From a virus: 52,276 nt of DNA. A model generated the notes under the pieces. The model saw only the letters and a list, made by a program, of their open reading frames with translations, had not been told where the DNA came from and ran no database searches. Where the stretch lies: the IMG/VR virus record IMGVR_UViG_3300047552_000486, positions 1-52,276 of that record; one strand, written 5' to 3'. This document shows, one piece after another, positions 34,892-49,900 of the stretch. Numbering within the stretch: the stretch's first letter is position 1; the number at the start of each line of letters is the position of its first letter. The translations under genes were made by a program, and so were the position numbers.

Positions 34892-34934
34892 ATCACCTGT
34901 TTTTGTATAGATAAATACAGTAATAACAGGTGAT
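34892..34934 (+). promoter_or_regulatory. Inverted repeat flanking a late promoter and covering the ribosome site of the giant gene
   Basis: Perfect 10-bp arms: ATCACCTGTT (34892-34901) and AACAGGTGAT (34925-34934). The right arm contains the Shine-Dalgarno bases AGGTGA for the ATG at 34943. Read-through RNA from gp6 carries both arms and should fold, hiding the site. RNA from the promoter between the arms should start near 34924 and carry only the right arm. Confidence 0.7.
34910..34917 (+). promoter_or_regulatory. Late promoter of the giant gene (GATAAATA)
   Basis: It lies between the two arms of the inverted repeat; predicted RNA start at about 34923-34924, just before the right arm. Confidence 0.65.
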
Positions 34935-34942
34935 CAAAGAAC

Positions 34943-37900
34943 ATGGCACAAGTCCGAACCCTACAATTTCTACCAGAAGTCTTCCAAACGGAGACCAATG
35001 AACAATTCTTAGCGGCTACGCTAGATGTTCTAACAAGTCAACCCGACATGCTTAAAGTGCAGGGTTTAATTGGTTCGAAATATGGTTATGGAGTTACTCA
35101 GAATGACAAATACGTTGTGGAGTCCACAGACGTCCGCAATAACTACCAGCTAGATCCAGCGGTCACCTTCTTAAAGACCGACACACAGGAAGCGGTTGAC
35201 TTTATTGACTATCCTGGCATCATCGACGCTATCGCCCGTGAAGGCGGCATCAATAAGAACCACAATAAACTATTCTCTAGTGAATTCTACAGCTGGGACA
35301 GCTTTATCGACTTAGATAAGATTGTAAACTACGCACAATATCACTGGTTGCCACTTGGCCCTGATGCTATCTTAATCGACAGTGATACAGACTTCTCAGC
35401 AATCATTGGTGCTAAGACATACCCTAGTGCTGCTGCCATCACAGCGGGCGCAGCTACATTCGTAAACGGCCTAAAGGTAATGTTTACTGGTAACGTAACC
35501 GCTACGGCAGATGGATTCGGTGCTAAATTCGTTGAATACTACGTTGAAGGTGTTGGTACAAGTATTGAATTGATTCCAGTTGACGACTTGCTATGCGTTG
35601 AGACATGCGCTGGCGGTATCTACAACCCTTGGGACATTGGCCGTTGGGACAGTGGTTCATGGTCTATTCGCTTGAATGTTCCAGTTAACCCAGACTATAT
35701 TGTGTCTAATCGCCGCAGTCGCGAACGCAATGCGTGGGCTCGTGGTAATCGCTGGTTCCATCAATCAGTAATCGACACCGTAATCAAGTACAATGGCGTT
35801 GCGACTACTAACGATTATAACACACAAACTCGTGCGCAACGACCAATCATTGAATTCGAACGCGACTTAGCACTGTTTGACAGTGGTACTAAATTCGGCA
35901 CTATCGTTGACTTCGTAAACGATACGGAAACTAATGCGATGTCTAACGTTGTTGGTAGCGATGCTTGTACATTTACTACTACAATTAAAACAGCTGGTAG
36001 TACACTTGGTCAGACCGTTACAACTACTGTACTAGACGGCGGCACTATCATGTTCCCCCATGATAGTAACTCAACAGTTAAAAAGACTGTGTACACAGTG
36101 CGTATGATACCAGCAGGCCCAAATGGCGCAAAAATTGTATCATTGGTGCCAAAAGTCGGTGTCACTATTGAAACAGGCAGTGCCGTATATGTTGCTAAAG
36201 GACCAAGCGTTGACTATTTGGGCAAAGCTCTACAGTGGACGGGTAGTTCATGGGATGAGTCTCAAACGAAAGTCTCTATCAATCAACCACCTATGTTTGA
36301 TGTGTTTGATAGCAGTGAGTATAAATTAAGCAACGACACCAAGTACATCGCCTCTACGTTCAAAGGCACAAAACTATTTGGCTACACTGTTGGTACTGGT
36401 GACAATGACGCTGTTCTTGGCTTCCCAGTTAAGTACAGTTCTGGCGCCTCTACTGGTGACTTTGTGTTCACTGTTTACTTAAACGAAGACACGTTCACTT
36501 ACAAAACAACTAGCGCTGCTACTACGGCTACTATCGCACGAGTTAACTCAGGATTCATTCACACTAACTACGCTGATGGTACATTCAAGGCGCGTAATGG
36601 CTGGGTCAAAGCTGCGTCTGATAGTAAACAGTATCAAGTATTCGTCTTTGATATCACTGCTACTAATCAATATCTACTTGAGTGTGATGTTGTTGCTGGT
36701 GAAGAAGCGGTTACTCTTTGGAATCCTGTTCAAATTTATTTAAACGGTGACTATGTTGACAGCAGTAAGTACAGGGTAATTCGTGACACGGTTGCAAACA
36801 AGACTACTATCATCTTTAAAACGAATCCACCAAGTATCGGTGATCAAGTATCGGTGTCTCTGCTAAGTGATAGTGTTAGCTCAAAGGCATTCTATGCGAT
36901 TCCTACTAACTTGCAGAACAATCCATTCAATACAGAAATTAAGTCCGTATCTGCTGGTGATATCAAGCACTTCTATACAAGTATCTATAGCAATGCACCA
37001 GGCGCTTCTGGTAATATCTATGGTAGTAACAACTTAAACACACTTGGTGAAATCTCCAAGTACGGTACCACAATCATTCAGAACAGTGCTAGCTTGGTAC
37101 TACCTGGTGTATTCTTGCGCAAGACTAAAGCTAATTTAGGCAGTGCTCTTCAATATGCGTCCGATGAGTACATGGATTACAAAAACAGCATCATTGAATT
37201 AGCACAAAAAGGTGACTACTCAGTGTACCAAACACCAGCTCAGATTCTGGATGACATCATCTATCAAATCAGTTCTACTAAAAACGAAGCTGATTCATTC
37301 TTCTGGAGCGATATGCTTCCAAGTGGCAGTCCTTATAAGACTTCTACCTACACATTTAATGCAACTGTGTCTAACACCGTGTTCCCGTTATCAGAAATCT
37401 ACTTTTTTGACCGAGCAAACTACAAAGGCATTGCTGTATATCACAAGAAGATTGTGGACGGTAATGCTGTAACAAAACAATTGATTCGTGGTGTTGACTA
37501 CACCGTTAGTACCACTGAAAAAAGTTTGATGGTAAGTGCTACACTAACAAAGACTGATACCATCATCGTTAATGAATATCAACAAACATATGGTAGTTAT
37601 GTACCAGCTACACCAACAAGCATGGGTCTATTCCCAGCTTCTAAACCAGGTGTAGTCTTAGATGAAACTGCGCAAAGCCCAGTTTATATGTTGGTCGGTC
37701 ACGATGGTAGCTACACTCGTTTATATGGTGAGTATGATGCTACTAATGACACATTGGTAGACTTCCGCGATATCGCCCTACTTGAGTACGAGACACGTGT
37801 GTTCAACAACATCAAAGGTACCAAGAAGCCACCGATGACACGTGCTAGTTTGTTCCCTGGACAATGGCGCACTACCGACTATACTTTTGAAGAGATTCTA

Positions 37901-40900
37901 CCAGCTTATACAACGTCATTTATGCGTTGGGTTGGTAAAAACAGAATCAACTATCGTGAGCAATTCTACGCTGTTGGTAATCCATTCTCTTATAACTACA
38001 ATCGAGTATTCAATAAATTTGACAAGTCACAATTGAAGAGTGGTGGCTGGCGCGGTGTATACTTATGGTTGTACGACACAGTTAATCCAGCTGGTGCGCC
38101 ATGGGAGATGTTAGGACTAACGGTTAAACCAGAATGGTGGGACAAACGTTACGGAGTCGCTCCATATACAAGTGGTAATCTTCGCATGTGGGAAGATATC
38201 GCTGCTGGTTATATCTGGAATGACGCTGATGCTGATTCCTATGTTGACTCTACACGAGTGCGCCCTGGTCTATTGAACGCCTTACCAGTTGACGAAGCTG
38301 GCCGTTTAATGGATCCACTTAAATCAATCGTCGGTAACTATGATTCTAACACGTTTAAGCGTGAATGGGTAGCTGGTGACGTGGGCCCAGCAGAAGCATC
38401 GTACTTGCGCAGTTCATCATGGCCATTTGACCTAATGCGCCTATTAAGCATCTTTGAACCAGCGCAGTTCTATAACTACTGCGTTGATACTGATGATTAC
38501 AAATACGACAGCATCACTGGACAATACTTGTTCAACGAGCGCTATCACTTGGACCCAGCCTCTGTTGTTCTCTACGGTGCTGGCACATCAAAAAACAGTT
38601 ATGTAAACTGGATCATTGACTACATCAATCAAACAGGCGAAGACGGTCACAGCTATGTATCGGATCTATTAAAGAACTTAGATGTTCGCTTAACTTATAA
38701 AGTTGCTGGCTTCTCTGATAAAGATTACCTACGCTTCTTAACTGAAAACAGTTCACCAAACAGTACAGCTGCGTCTCTGTTAATTCCAGATGACAACTTC
38801 GCAGTGCTCTTATACGACAACGTGGCATCTGATAAGATTACCTACAGTAGTGTAGTGATTCAAAAGACAGAACGTGGATATACCGTATGGGGTAATTCAA
38901 TTACTAACCCGTACTTTACTGTGGTGACACCATCTTCTGGTCCGCTAGAGACAATTAAAATCGGTACAGTGTCAGTTCAATTAAGCACCGTATACGACTC
39001 ACTTAACACAGTTACTATCGCTTATGGCACTGAGTTCTATTCACTACAAGGTGTCGCTGAATTCTTACGTAACTACGGCCGTTACTTAGGTGATCGCGGT
39101 GTACAATTCGTAAACACACGCAACGGCGTTACCATGGACTGGACAGCAATGATTGCTGAGTACTTGAACTGGGCACAACAAAGTTGGAGTGTTGGTAGTA
39201 CCATTAGCTTGAACCCAAATGCTACAGAATTTGTAGCTGGTAAAGCTGGTCTAATTGTTCAACCATTGACAATTCGTGAACGCAACTTTGTCTTGAATCA
39301 AAACTTAGTTCCGTTACAACCAGAAGACATCGCAGTACTGCGTAAAAACGAACAGTTTACAATCAGAGTAATGAACGAAGGTGATACTGTTGCTTATGCT
39401 AACATGGATCTCAGTTGCGTTGAACATGCAGTTGTGTTTGACAATCAAACAATCTTTGGCGATACTCTGTACGACAAGACTACTGGCTTGCGTCAAGGCC
39501 GATTGATTCTACAAGGCAAAAAGTCGGCAAGTTGGACTGGCTCAGTTGATGCTAGTGGCTTTATCTTGAATCAAGGTGATATCGCTGAATGGTCAAGCAA
39601 CGGCAAGTATGCCAAGGGTACTATTGTCACTTATAAGAATTTATACTGGTCTGCTAAAACAGGTATTCAACCATCAGTGGACTTTGACTACACCCTATGG
39701 AATCAAAGTAGCTATGACAACATCAAGCGCGGCTTGTTGCCAAACCCATCAACTATGGCGTATGAAATCTCTCAGCTATATGACATCAACACTGCTAACT
39801 TAGAGCAAGATCAAGACTTGCTGGCATTTGGTTTGATTGGCTTTAGACCACGTGATTACATGGTAAATGCTGCTCTTACTGACACTACACAAATTAACGT
39901 GTATCAAACTCTTATTAAAAATAAGGGTACTAATCAAGCAAGTGGCATCTTTAAAAATGCTACACCGCTCCAAGGCGCGCTTGAGTATGACGTATTCGAA
40001 AACTGGGCAATTAAGAATGGTGAATTCGGCAGTGTCTTAAACAGTAACTTCGTTGAGATTCAATTACGTCAAGACCTGTTAACTGGTAATCCTAGTTTGA
40101 TTGGTATTGGCACCGATACTGGTACTGTTGATCAAACTGTTACTCGTGCCGAGTTAATTAACTATGGTGTTAAGCCATCGACTGATGCGTTCCTACCAGC
40201 TTATACTAGCTCGTATATCGAACAACGTGGTTTACCAACTGCAGGTTATGTCAACATTGACGACACTAAGTTCAGTGTGTTTAACTTGATGGACTTAAAC
40301 TACTCTGCTGAGAGTTTGTCTAGCTTATATCGTGGTGACATCATTTGGGTGGCAAGTCACGCTGGTAGCTGGGATATCTTTACACCAGTAAGTGTTGGCA
40401 CTGTTGCTACTACTGTAAAGAACAACCTGAATGGTACGATCACACTAACATTTGATTCTGCTCACGGATTAGTGGCGGATGATTACTTCTACATGACTGG
40501 CTTTGGAACGCTGGTAGATGGCTATTACAAGGTAAAGACGGTAGGAAGCGCTACCACCCTAACTGTAGCAAGTGCATTGACCAAGAGTAAACAAACGCTG
40601 GTGGGTACTGGTATCGTGTTTAAACTGGTGTCTAGACGCCATTCTTCACCTTCTGATATCACCAATGACACTTATAGTGCTTTTGTTAAGCGTCTACACT
40701 GGGTAGATTCTGATTATGGTGATAACTGGAAGGTCATGGCCGGACAGGTGGCATTCACTGCTAGTTCTGACTTACAACAAAGTAGTGGATACGGTTGCGC
40801 GATAGCGCATAGTGCCGTTCTTGGTACTGTTGTGGCTGATGATACTGCTGTCCATATTAGTGGATACACTGTACCGTTAACAGGTGTGCACTCACTCTCC

Positions 40901-43900
40901 GTCGTTAATGATAGCGCTGTTGTGTTTGCTGGTACGAGCACTGGTGTGTATAAGATTGTGAAGACTGTTGTTGATGGGTCAGTCACTTGGTCAACGACAC
41001 AGACACCAACAGTGCCAGTAGCTGGAACTTCACACTTCGCAGTTAGTGACAACGGCCTATGGTTGTATGTTGCTGCTGGTACTGTCGTTAAGACTTACAT
41101 GTGGAACGAAACTGGGTATGCGAATACAAATGAGACTATCATTGGTCACGAAATCACAAGTCTAGCTACCACACGTGATGGTTCTAAATTGGTTGTTGGT
41201 TCTGCTTATGAAGATGCGGACAGTATCACTAACGACAGTGGCGCTGCGTACATCTACGCACGTGCAAGTCAGACATTCATTCAAAACATTGGCGCATCTG
41301 TTCCTAATGAGTACAACAATGCGTTCCCGTTGTATGATTGGAATGCTACTACGACGAACGTTAGAGTAACAGTTAATAGCCGCGCAGTCACTACTGGGTT
41401 CTCAATTTCAATTACCAATAACACATTGTCATTCACTACCGCACCAGATGACGGCGCCACCATTATTGTTGACTCCGGTACTCTCACGTTCAAGCAACGT
41501 GTAGTTAGTGCTAAGCCACATATCGGCGGCAACTTCGGCATCTCTGTAGATACTAACAGATATGGTGATGAAGTAGTAATTGGTGCACCATACGAATTGG
41601 GTGAAGTTGATGGAGTACGCAACGTTGAAGGCGCTGCTCACCGTTTTGTAAACGCTGGTCAACGCTATGGTATCGTCTCTGCGAAAGTAACAACTCTCAC
41701 TTCTGATGTGAGTATCTTTATTGATGGGTACTTAATCGCTCTGACTACTGGTATGACCGCGCAAGATGTTGTTGATACTATCAACGCACAAGAACCAACA
41801 AACGTAAATGCATCAACACCAAGTTCATCTGGTGCGTTTACCATAAGTTTAACAGACAGAACAATTCTAACAGTACATGACAAATTAGACATTACTGGTA
41901 GTGACACCGACCTAGCTCAATTAGGAATCACTACTTATACTCACGTGCAAAGTATCACTAATCCGGACTACGGTTCAAATACAGGCTTCGGCGCTGTGGT
42001 ATCACTTGGTAAAAGTGAAAAGTGGTGCAGTACGTTGGCAATCAGTGCGCCAACCGGCTTTGCTCTAAGTGAAGCGTCATTTGACGCACCTACTTACGAC
42101 AACGTAGATAACGATACCATCTTTGACAATGGCGCAACTACGTTCGTAGACAAGATCGCTGATTGTGGCGCTGTATATGTTTACACGCTGTTGGATTCTG
42201 AATCAGAATCATTGGACAATCCTGACAAATATGTATTCGGTCAATACTGTAGTATCACTGACAGCGCTGGTATGAAGGCGCGACCACACTACGGTAGCAC
42301 TCTAGTAGTTGGCGACGGTGCTATCATTGCTGGTACACGTGAGTGGAGTAACTCTGGTGACGGCCGTGTTGTAACATTCACATCTACTGTTGGTAGTACA
42401 TGGAGTGTTGATAAGAGTGCTAGTGCGCGGGTGGACGTAGCCAAACTCCGTGGCGCCACCATCTACAATACTAGTACAAACACTACTATTGAAACACTTG
42501 ACTATATCGACCCATCACAAGGCAAATTATTGAGTGCAGTTGAAACTAACATCGACTTTATCAGTCACGTTGACCCAGCTGTATATGGTGCAGGTCAGCG
42601 CTGGGGCCAAAATAAAATTGGTACTACCTGGCTAGACATTAGTAATCTACGCATGATGAATACAGCGCAACCAAGTGCTGTGTACAACGCAAAACACTGG
42701 GGCGAGGCGTTCCCTGGCAGTACTGCTGATATCTATACTTGGATCGAAAGTTTTGTAGCACCGATTGATTACGCAGGTTCTGGATTCCCAACCTCTTATG
42801 ATTCGTACACTACATCTGTTGTTATCGACAGGGCTTCTAACTCACTGGTAACAAAGTATTACTACTGGGTAAAGAATTACGACTTGGTACCAGTTGGCAA
42901 ACAACTGTCACCAGTGACTCTATCACAGTACATCTTAGACCCAGTTGGAAGTGGAATTCCGTTCATGGGCGCAATTGCACCAAGTGTCATTGCACTGTTC
43001 AATACTGGTGATGCGATTCATGGAAGTGACAGCGCCATTAACATTGGCTATGCTACAACTAGCAGCGATGACGGTGCACACTCTGACTGGACACTCATTA
43101 AAGACGGCGAAGAGACCGACTTCTTAGCTGGTGTTCCTGGCAGCATCTCTGAGCTGCCAACTGATATGTACATGAAGTACATCAACAGCTACATGGGCTA
43201 TGACATGGTGAGTAATACAGTGCCGGACACTGGGCTACCATCATTAAAGCAAACTGGTACAGCATTCCGTCCACGTCAGACTATGTTTACTGACAGATTC
43301 GTGGCGCTAAAGAACTTCATTCAATACGCAAACAGAATCATGGCAGAAAATACCATCTCTGAAACACGTAGCACATTCTTGTTGAATAAAAAGTTTGAGA
43401 GTGGTGACCTAGTCGCTAATGATATCTTAAAGAAGGAATACTTCAACACAACAGATTACTGGAGCACGGTTGATTGGTGGGCTACTGGCTTTACTGCCAA
43501 CACCAAGATTACAATTGAAGTACCAACTAAGTCGGATCTACTCCGCATTGGTACTACCAGTACTCTGAACATCGGCAGCGAAGGTATCATCTTAGGATTA
43601 AGCGAAGGCTTGGTAGCACGTGTTACCAAGAATGGTCAGGGAGTTAACGAAACTTACTGCTGGACATCAGCCGCTGGTTGGACTCGCATTGGTCTCCAAG
43701 GCGGCACAATTCAATTCTCGGCTAACGTTTATGATTCAGTGACACCGGCTAAATCAGCGGCAATCTACTGGATCATTCGCTGGATTACTGAGCAATTGTT
43801 TGTTGATGAACTCTTATCACACAATAACTCATCACTAATGATGATGTTTGCTCTGATTCAAAGTACAGCTCCACAACATCAAAACTATTTACCATGGTTG

Positions 43901-46900
43901 AATAAGACCAGTTTAGTAGACGTTAAGAACACTATTCGTAAATTGGTTCAGTACAAGAAATATCAGCGCGATAGTATCGACTTGGTAGCTGGTTACTTGA
44001 ACGAAATTAAACCATATCACGTTTACATTAAAGACTTCTCATTCCTGTATAAGGGAACTGACACGTATGAAGGTGCATTCACTGACTTTGACATCTCATC
44101 TCAGTACAACGCAACTTCTGGTAAATTCGAGAGCCCGCAGCTGGTTTATAGTAACCCTGGTGATGGTCAGTATTTACCAACAGATAGTATTTGGTCTAGC
44201 TCTGCTTATAGTGATTGGTTCAGTCACAATGGCTTGACATTCAACAACAGTCAGGTAGACATCGTTGAAATCAGTAAATTGGCAGCTCCAATCTCAACTA
44301 GTTCTGCGTCGATTGTACTAACAGAATCTGGTAATTTACCAGACACCGGCACCCTTCAAATTGGCGATGAGCAAATTGGCTACAAGCAAATTGACCGTTA
44401 CACAAATACTGTAACTGCGCTAGTACGTAACACAAATGGCACTGGTGCATCTAACTATGATGCAAATGAAATCGTATACTTAGTACCAGAAGCGGTTATG
44501 GTAATGAACAGTGCGCGTGGTTACACCAGTGCACCAACAATCACTGCTTATTATGACACGGTTGAGTATCCATATCCACCACGTTCAGTAGCATCATTCA
44601 TCCCAACAATCACTGATGGTAAGTTGACTTCAATTTACACAGTGACTCCTGGTGATGGTTACCCAACTAACGTATCATTACGTGTATCACCATCATCTAT
44701 TACCACTAAGTTTGTAACTGACCAAGTTGACTCTGAAATCAATCAGATTCAAATCAATAGTCACGAGTTCATCTCTGGTGATTCAGTTGTATTAACTGAC
44801 TTGTCTAATGATGGCACGGCCGATACGAATACCAACTTGAAGGAATATCAATATTACTACGTTGGTGTGGTAGACGCTAACAACATTGCTCTATACACAC
44901 ATTACCGTGATAGTATCGATACATTCACAACATCGATGACTAAGTACACATTCTTGGTTGCTGGAACACCGTATGTCAATTGTATCAAACTCGATCAACC
45001 AGTATCAATTGGTAACCAACCATTTAACACTGGTGCACGTGTTCGTATTGTACTAGATCAAAGTGCTGGTAAGTTTGCTTATTACTATATCAGCCGTGTT
45101 GGTATGGAATACTCTAATGACACTAGTGTAAACGGATTCGCAGTAGTTGCTCTACATGAGACACACGCTGAAGCGGTTGCTGGTCTAGAATCAACACGTG
45201 TGTTGGTATCTGGTAGTGGTAAGATATCACTAGTGGCTCGTACTGACAGTAAGCGAATTGTATTTAAGAATGGTACTGACGGCACTATCTCTGTGTCAGC
45301 ACAGGTGCGCGGATTCATGAACTTGGGCGCAATTCGCCAAATGAAGATTGGTCTGCGCTTTGACAGAACCGGTTACTTACCAAGTATCACGACTTATGCT
45401 AAAGACACCGTGTATGAAGCTGGTGACTTAGTTAAGTATACCAACACTGATATCAACGCTAGTTTTGTTTATGTCTGTGATGTGGAACACATCAGTGTGG
45501 CTGATGCGCCAGACTTGGCTAAATTCGTTGAAATCAACAGTAGTGGCATTCGCATGACTGGTGACAAGATGGGCAAGTCGGTCGACTTAAACGGTCTTGA
45601 TCGTATTGCTGGATGGTATGAGCCAAAAGCTACAATGCCTGGCTACACTCTTGGCACTAAAACAACTCGTAAGCAGACTTCAGACCTGTCACAAATTGTA
45701 GATGGTACTAAGTACCCACATGCAACGGTGATGGACATGCCGTTTGCTGGTCCTAATACCTATGTGTTTACCTCTAAAGACGTGAACACGTCAAACAATA
45801 CCATTAAGTTGAATTCTACAAAGTCATTGAGTACAACTTACAGTGAAGTGATATATGGTAGTTCAAATAACGGTTTGTATGTGACTACTACACCGATTGC
45901 TGTCAAGTCTACGGCTGGAAGTAATGTCATTACAATGACTTCTACTACTGGCATCTATCAGAATAGCGAGATTCGTTTTGTAGGATTGCCACTAAACGAG
46001 AGTATTAATACACTATCTAGCACTACATACTTTGTAACTTCAGTAACTGGTAACAATATCACAATTGCTAACACAGTTGGTGGTAGTAACATCGAAATGG
46101 GCAATGTAGTTTATGCTAATGGCACAAGCGCTAACGTATCAGAAGGTTATTCACCAGTTATCCTAAACGTTGCTACTACTATGCCTACTGCTAAAGTATT
46201 CGCCGCGTTTACATCTGTTACTAAGATTAATGGTGAGGCTAATGCTAACTCAACACTAGGCGGCCATCGTATTGAGTTAATCAGCGATGCTAACATCAAA
46301 CAGTTTGACAAGATTGCTAACGGTACTGTTGTAAAGTTCAACAACAGCGTCGGTAGTATTGTTGCTGGTCAACACTACTTCGTTGGTGACAAAGCCGACA
46401 GTATTGTAGTTACCACGCAAACTGACCCTGCGAATAATTCTCCAATCATTAATACAACTATAACTAATTCGATCCGTTTATACACTGCTGCTAACCTCGT
46501 ATCGACAAGTTTAGTTACATTTGCTAATGCGACACCGTTCTCAACTACTGCGGTATTTAACGAAGCATTTGCTAATATCTCAATTGTTGATAATACCATC
46601 ACCCTCAGCAACTCTACAGCAACTATCGCTCGTGCTAATGCTGCCAATATATACTCTAACGTTACTATACCAGCTGCCAATATCGCTAATAACGCACCAG
46701 TTACCATCAATGGCAATCACTACTATGTTGCTAACAAAAATGATTCTAATAACAGCTTCAAACTGGTAACAACTCCAGGCAATGCCACCACCGTGTCCAT
46801 TGCTGATACTACTGGTACTACATACGCAGTCTTCTCCGGTTACACACAACCACTAGCCACAGACTTTGTTACTGGTGATCGTGTATCTGCGGAATTCACT

Positions 46901-49900
46901 GAGCCAACAAATTCAACTTCTGGTTACATGTTTGCCAACGTTACTAATGGCATCGTCACACTACACACTGATTTAGCAGGCGCTAAAGCTGGTACTAATC
47001 CGTACACCGAAATCGGCACTGTTGGTCAAATTATCAGACCAAAAACATTATTGACATTGGTTGGTGCCAACACTGGTAACGCAACGTCATATACTGCCAC
47101 GTTCGACCACTCTACGGATTCCACATCATTTGGTCTTGTCAATGATAAGCAATACACACTGAAGATTATCTCTACTACTGGCGACATTGCTGTTTATAAC
47201 AACGTGGATGATGCTGATGCAGATAGAAATCGCGTGCCATTAATTACAGCAGCAGGTGGTCAGTTCACTATTACCGAACTCGATTCAATCATTCGCCCGC
47301 CAGCATTCTTTGACACTGTTGACAATTACAGATTGAATGGTTCTTCATTCATTGAAGGTTATGGTCCAGAAGAATTGGTAGCTGGTGTTCTAACAGACGG
47401 TCTCAACTTCACAGTCACAACTCGTCCTGGCGCCACTTGGGACCCGTTGATGAGTGTTGAAGGTGCAGTTGAAGATGTTGCGTTTGGTAATACTGCGTTC
47501 AATAAGGTTCGTATTACTAATGCACTAACACCAACAAATAAAGTAGTCAGCTTCAAAGACGTGGTAGCTAATCCTGTTACTGTGATGGTATATACTAACA
47601 CGACAACTGGCTCAGTTCGTCTAACATTAGATACCGATTATACCATTAACTGGGTGGATCAAACTATTACATTGACACCTGGTTCAACCATATTCCCGAC
47701 TCTAGTGCCAGTCGCCCTAGACATCTATGAGTTCGGTAACGGTAGTCAAATTGTTCGCTCAAATTCTAACCGTATACCATTCCGTAGCGTTCAAACACCA
47801 GGTTCTTCCACTAATCACTCTGAAATCTTGTTGAACGTCCCGTTCAGTGAACTAGAGTTGCCAAGTGCTTCTAACTCTTATTTGAGTGCGCTGGTGTTTG
47901 TTGGTACTAATAATACCGATACTACACGCCTAACTTATATCGACGACAAATTTAGTCCAGTGTATGGCACAACTGAACACTTCAGTATTGAGCCACAACG
48001 AAGCTATGACCCAGTGAATGACCCGTATAACCCAGCTAAGATTGTGTTCTCTAAAGAGTACACTGCTACTGATTATGTGGTGTTCGCCCTAAGTACCAAC
48101 GTAATTGGCTTCTACACTGCTAATTCTGATGATATGAATACCATCACTCTGGTAGAGGGTGACAATGTTAAAAAGGTATACCTGGCACACATTGTGGACT
48201 TGAGTACCACAGTCAACTTCAAAGATTCAATCTCACTATACTTCTATCTACAGGATCGAGTTAGAGTGTACGTTAATGACATGTGGATGAGTACGGACGA
48301 TTACGCATTTGATATGGTCGACCACGATCAACCAATCTATGATTCGGTTACTGGTAAAGTTGTTGGATACGAGGTAGTCAACGGCACTTCACTACGTGAT
48401 GTATTAACTCGCGGTCAAGCATTTGCTCAAATCACATTCTACGATGGTATTTTGGCAACTGGTGACACTGTAAAGATTACATATGGTAGCTCTGGTATTG
48501 GCGTACCAGAGACACAGTGGTTCGGTGCTCCTACAGCTACTGATGTCGCATCTAACAAGAAAATCTTCCCACTAGAAAACTACATCAAAGACGGTAACTA
48601 CACTGCTATCAGTGAAGTTGAAATTTTGGATAACAACGGCAAGTTCAAGTGTAACTCAACAATCTTGATGAAGGCTGGCGACAGAATCACCATCAGTGGT
48701 AAGTTGATATCACCGACAACATCTGGTAAAATCGTCGGGTACACAGATTCACCCACAACAAATGTCTGGGATAGTAAAACATATTACATCTCGGAGACTA
48801 ACGGCTTTACAGGCTTCACACTGACATCATACTATGGTGGTAATCCAGATATCGTTACTGAGATGGGCACAGTTGAAGGTCTAACATTCAGTATTGAAAA
48901 CAACATTGTTGTTGAGATCAACGGCGTCCGTCAAGACGGCCCAGCGCCAAAAGAAATCTTCTATAAGATTGTGTCTGTTGTTGGTGAAAAGATGCACTTG
49001 AGTTACCCTGCGCCTGTGTACGGCTTGACTGAATTCAACGTCAAGTATTTGACAGTACAAGTCAACGGTAAGACTATTCCGCAGATGAACACAGATGGCA
49101 TCAATGCTAACTGGAACGTCAACTTTGACCCACTAGCAAACGAGTTCTATCACTATGCTGCTGACTTTGTGAACGAGCGTATGCCTTCGCCTTGGATCGC
49201 AGCTGACACTTATGTTCTCGGTGAACGTGTGATATACAACAATGCTTATTATGTATGTACTACAGCTATTATTACAGCTACCAGTACGACACCAGCACTA
49301 GACACTGATCACTGGGCTACATTAGCATCATACCCGCTCGACCCAGAAAACCATCATTACGGCTTCTTCGATGACGGCACACCGTTCGACAACCAGTTCT
49401 CGTTCAACGTGGTGTTCAATGATACTATTGCGTCAACAGACTTCACTGGTTCATTAGCACAAAACGACATCGTATCAATCACATACGATGTGCCACCAGC
49501 TACCGGCATTAAACAACCAGACGTGTATGTAATCACTGAGCGCGTAGAGAATGGCGCACTAACTGGTAAGTACGATATGTATGTGACTTATCCGTTCGGC
49601 ACTGAAGATAAAATCTCAATCACCACGTTTAACAGAACTAATCAGTCTAATCTAAAGACTCAGCGTATCACCGATGCGTTTGTGAACGAGGTATCAACTG
49701 TTGACATAGTAGCAGGTGTAGCTCCTCTAGTAACCACAAATCAAAGTCACAACTTTGTCACTGGCTATAAAGTAATGTTGAGCGGTGGTGCATTAGGCGA
49801 ACTAGCGGACAGATCATACTGGGTGGAGCGCGTGACTGCCACTGCCTTCAGAATCTATAACGACAGCGGGCTATCAACATTTGATACTGACGCAACTATT

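Noticed and set aside
46375-46849. Minus-strand frames inside the giant gene
   Set aside because: Overlapping antisense frames follow from the Thr/Asn/Val-rich codon pattern; none has a ribosome site or recognisable domain.
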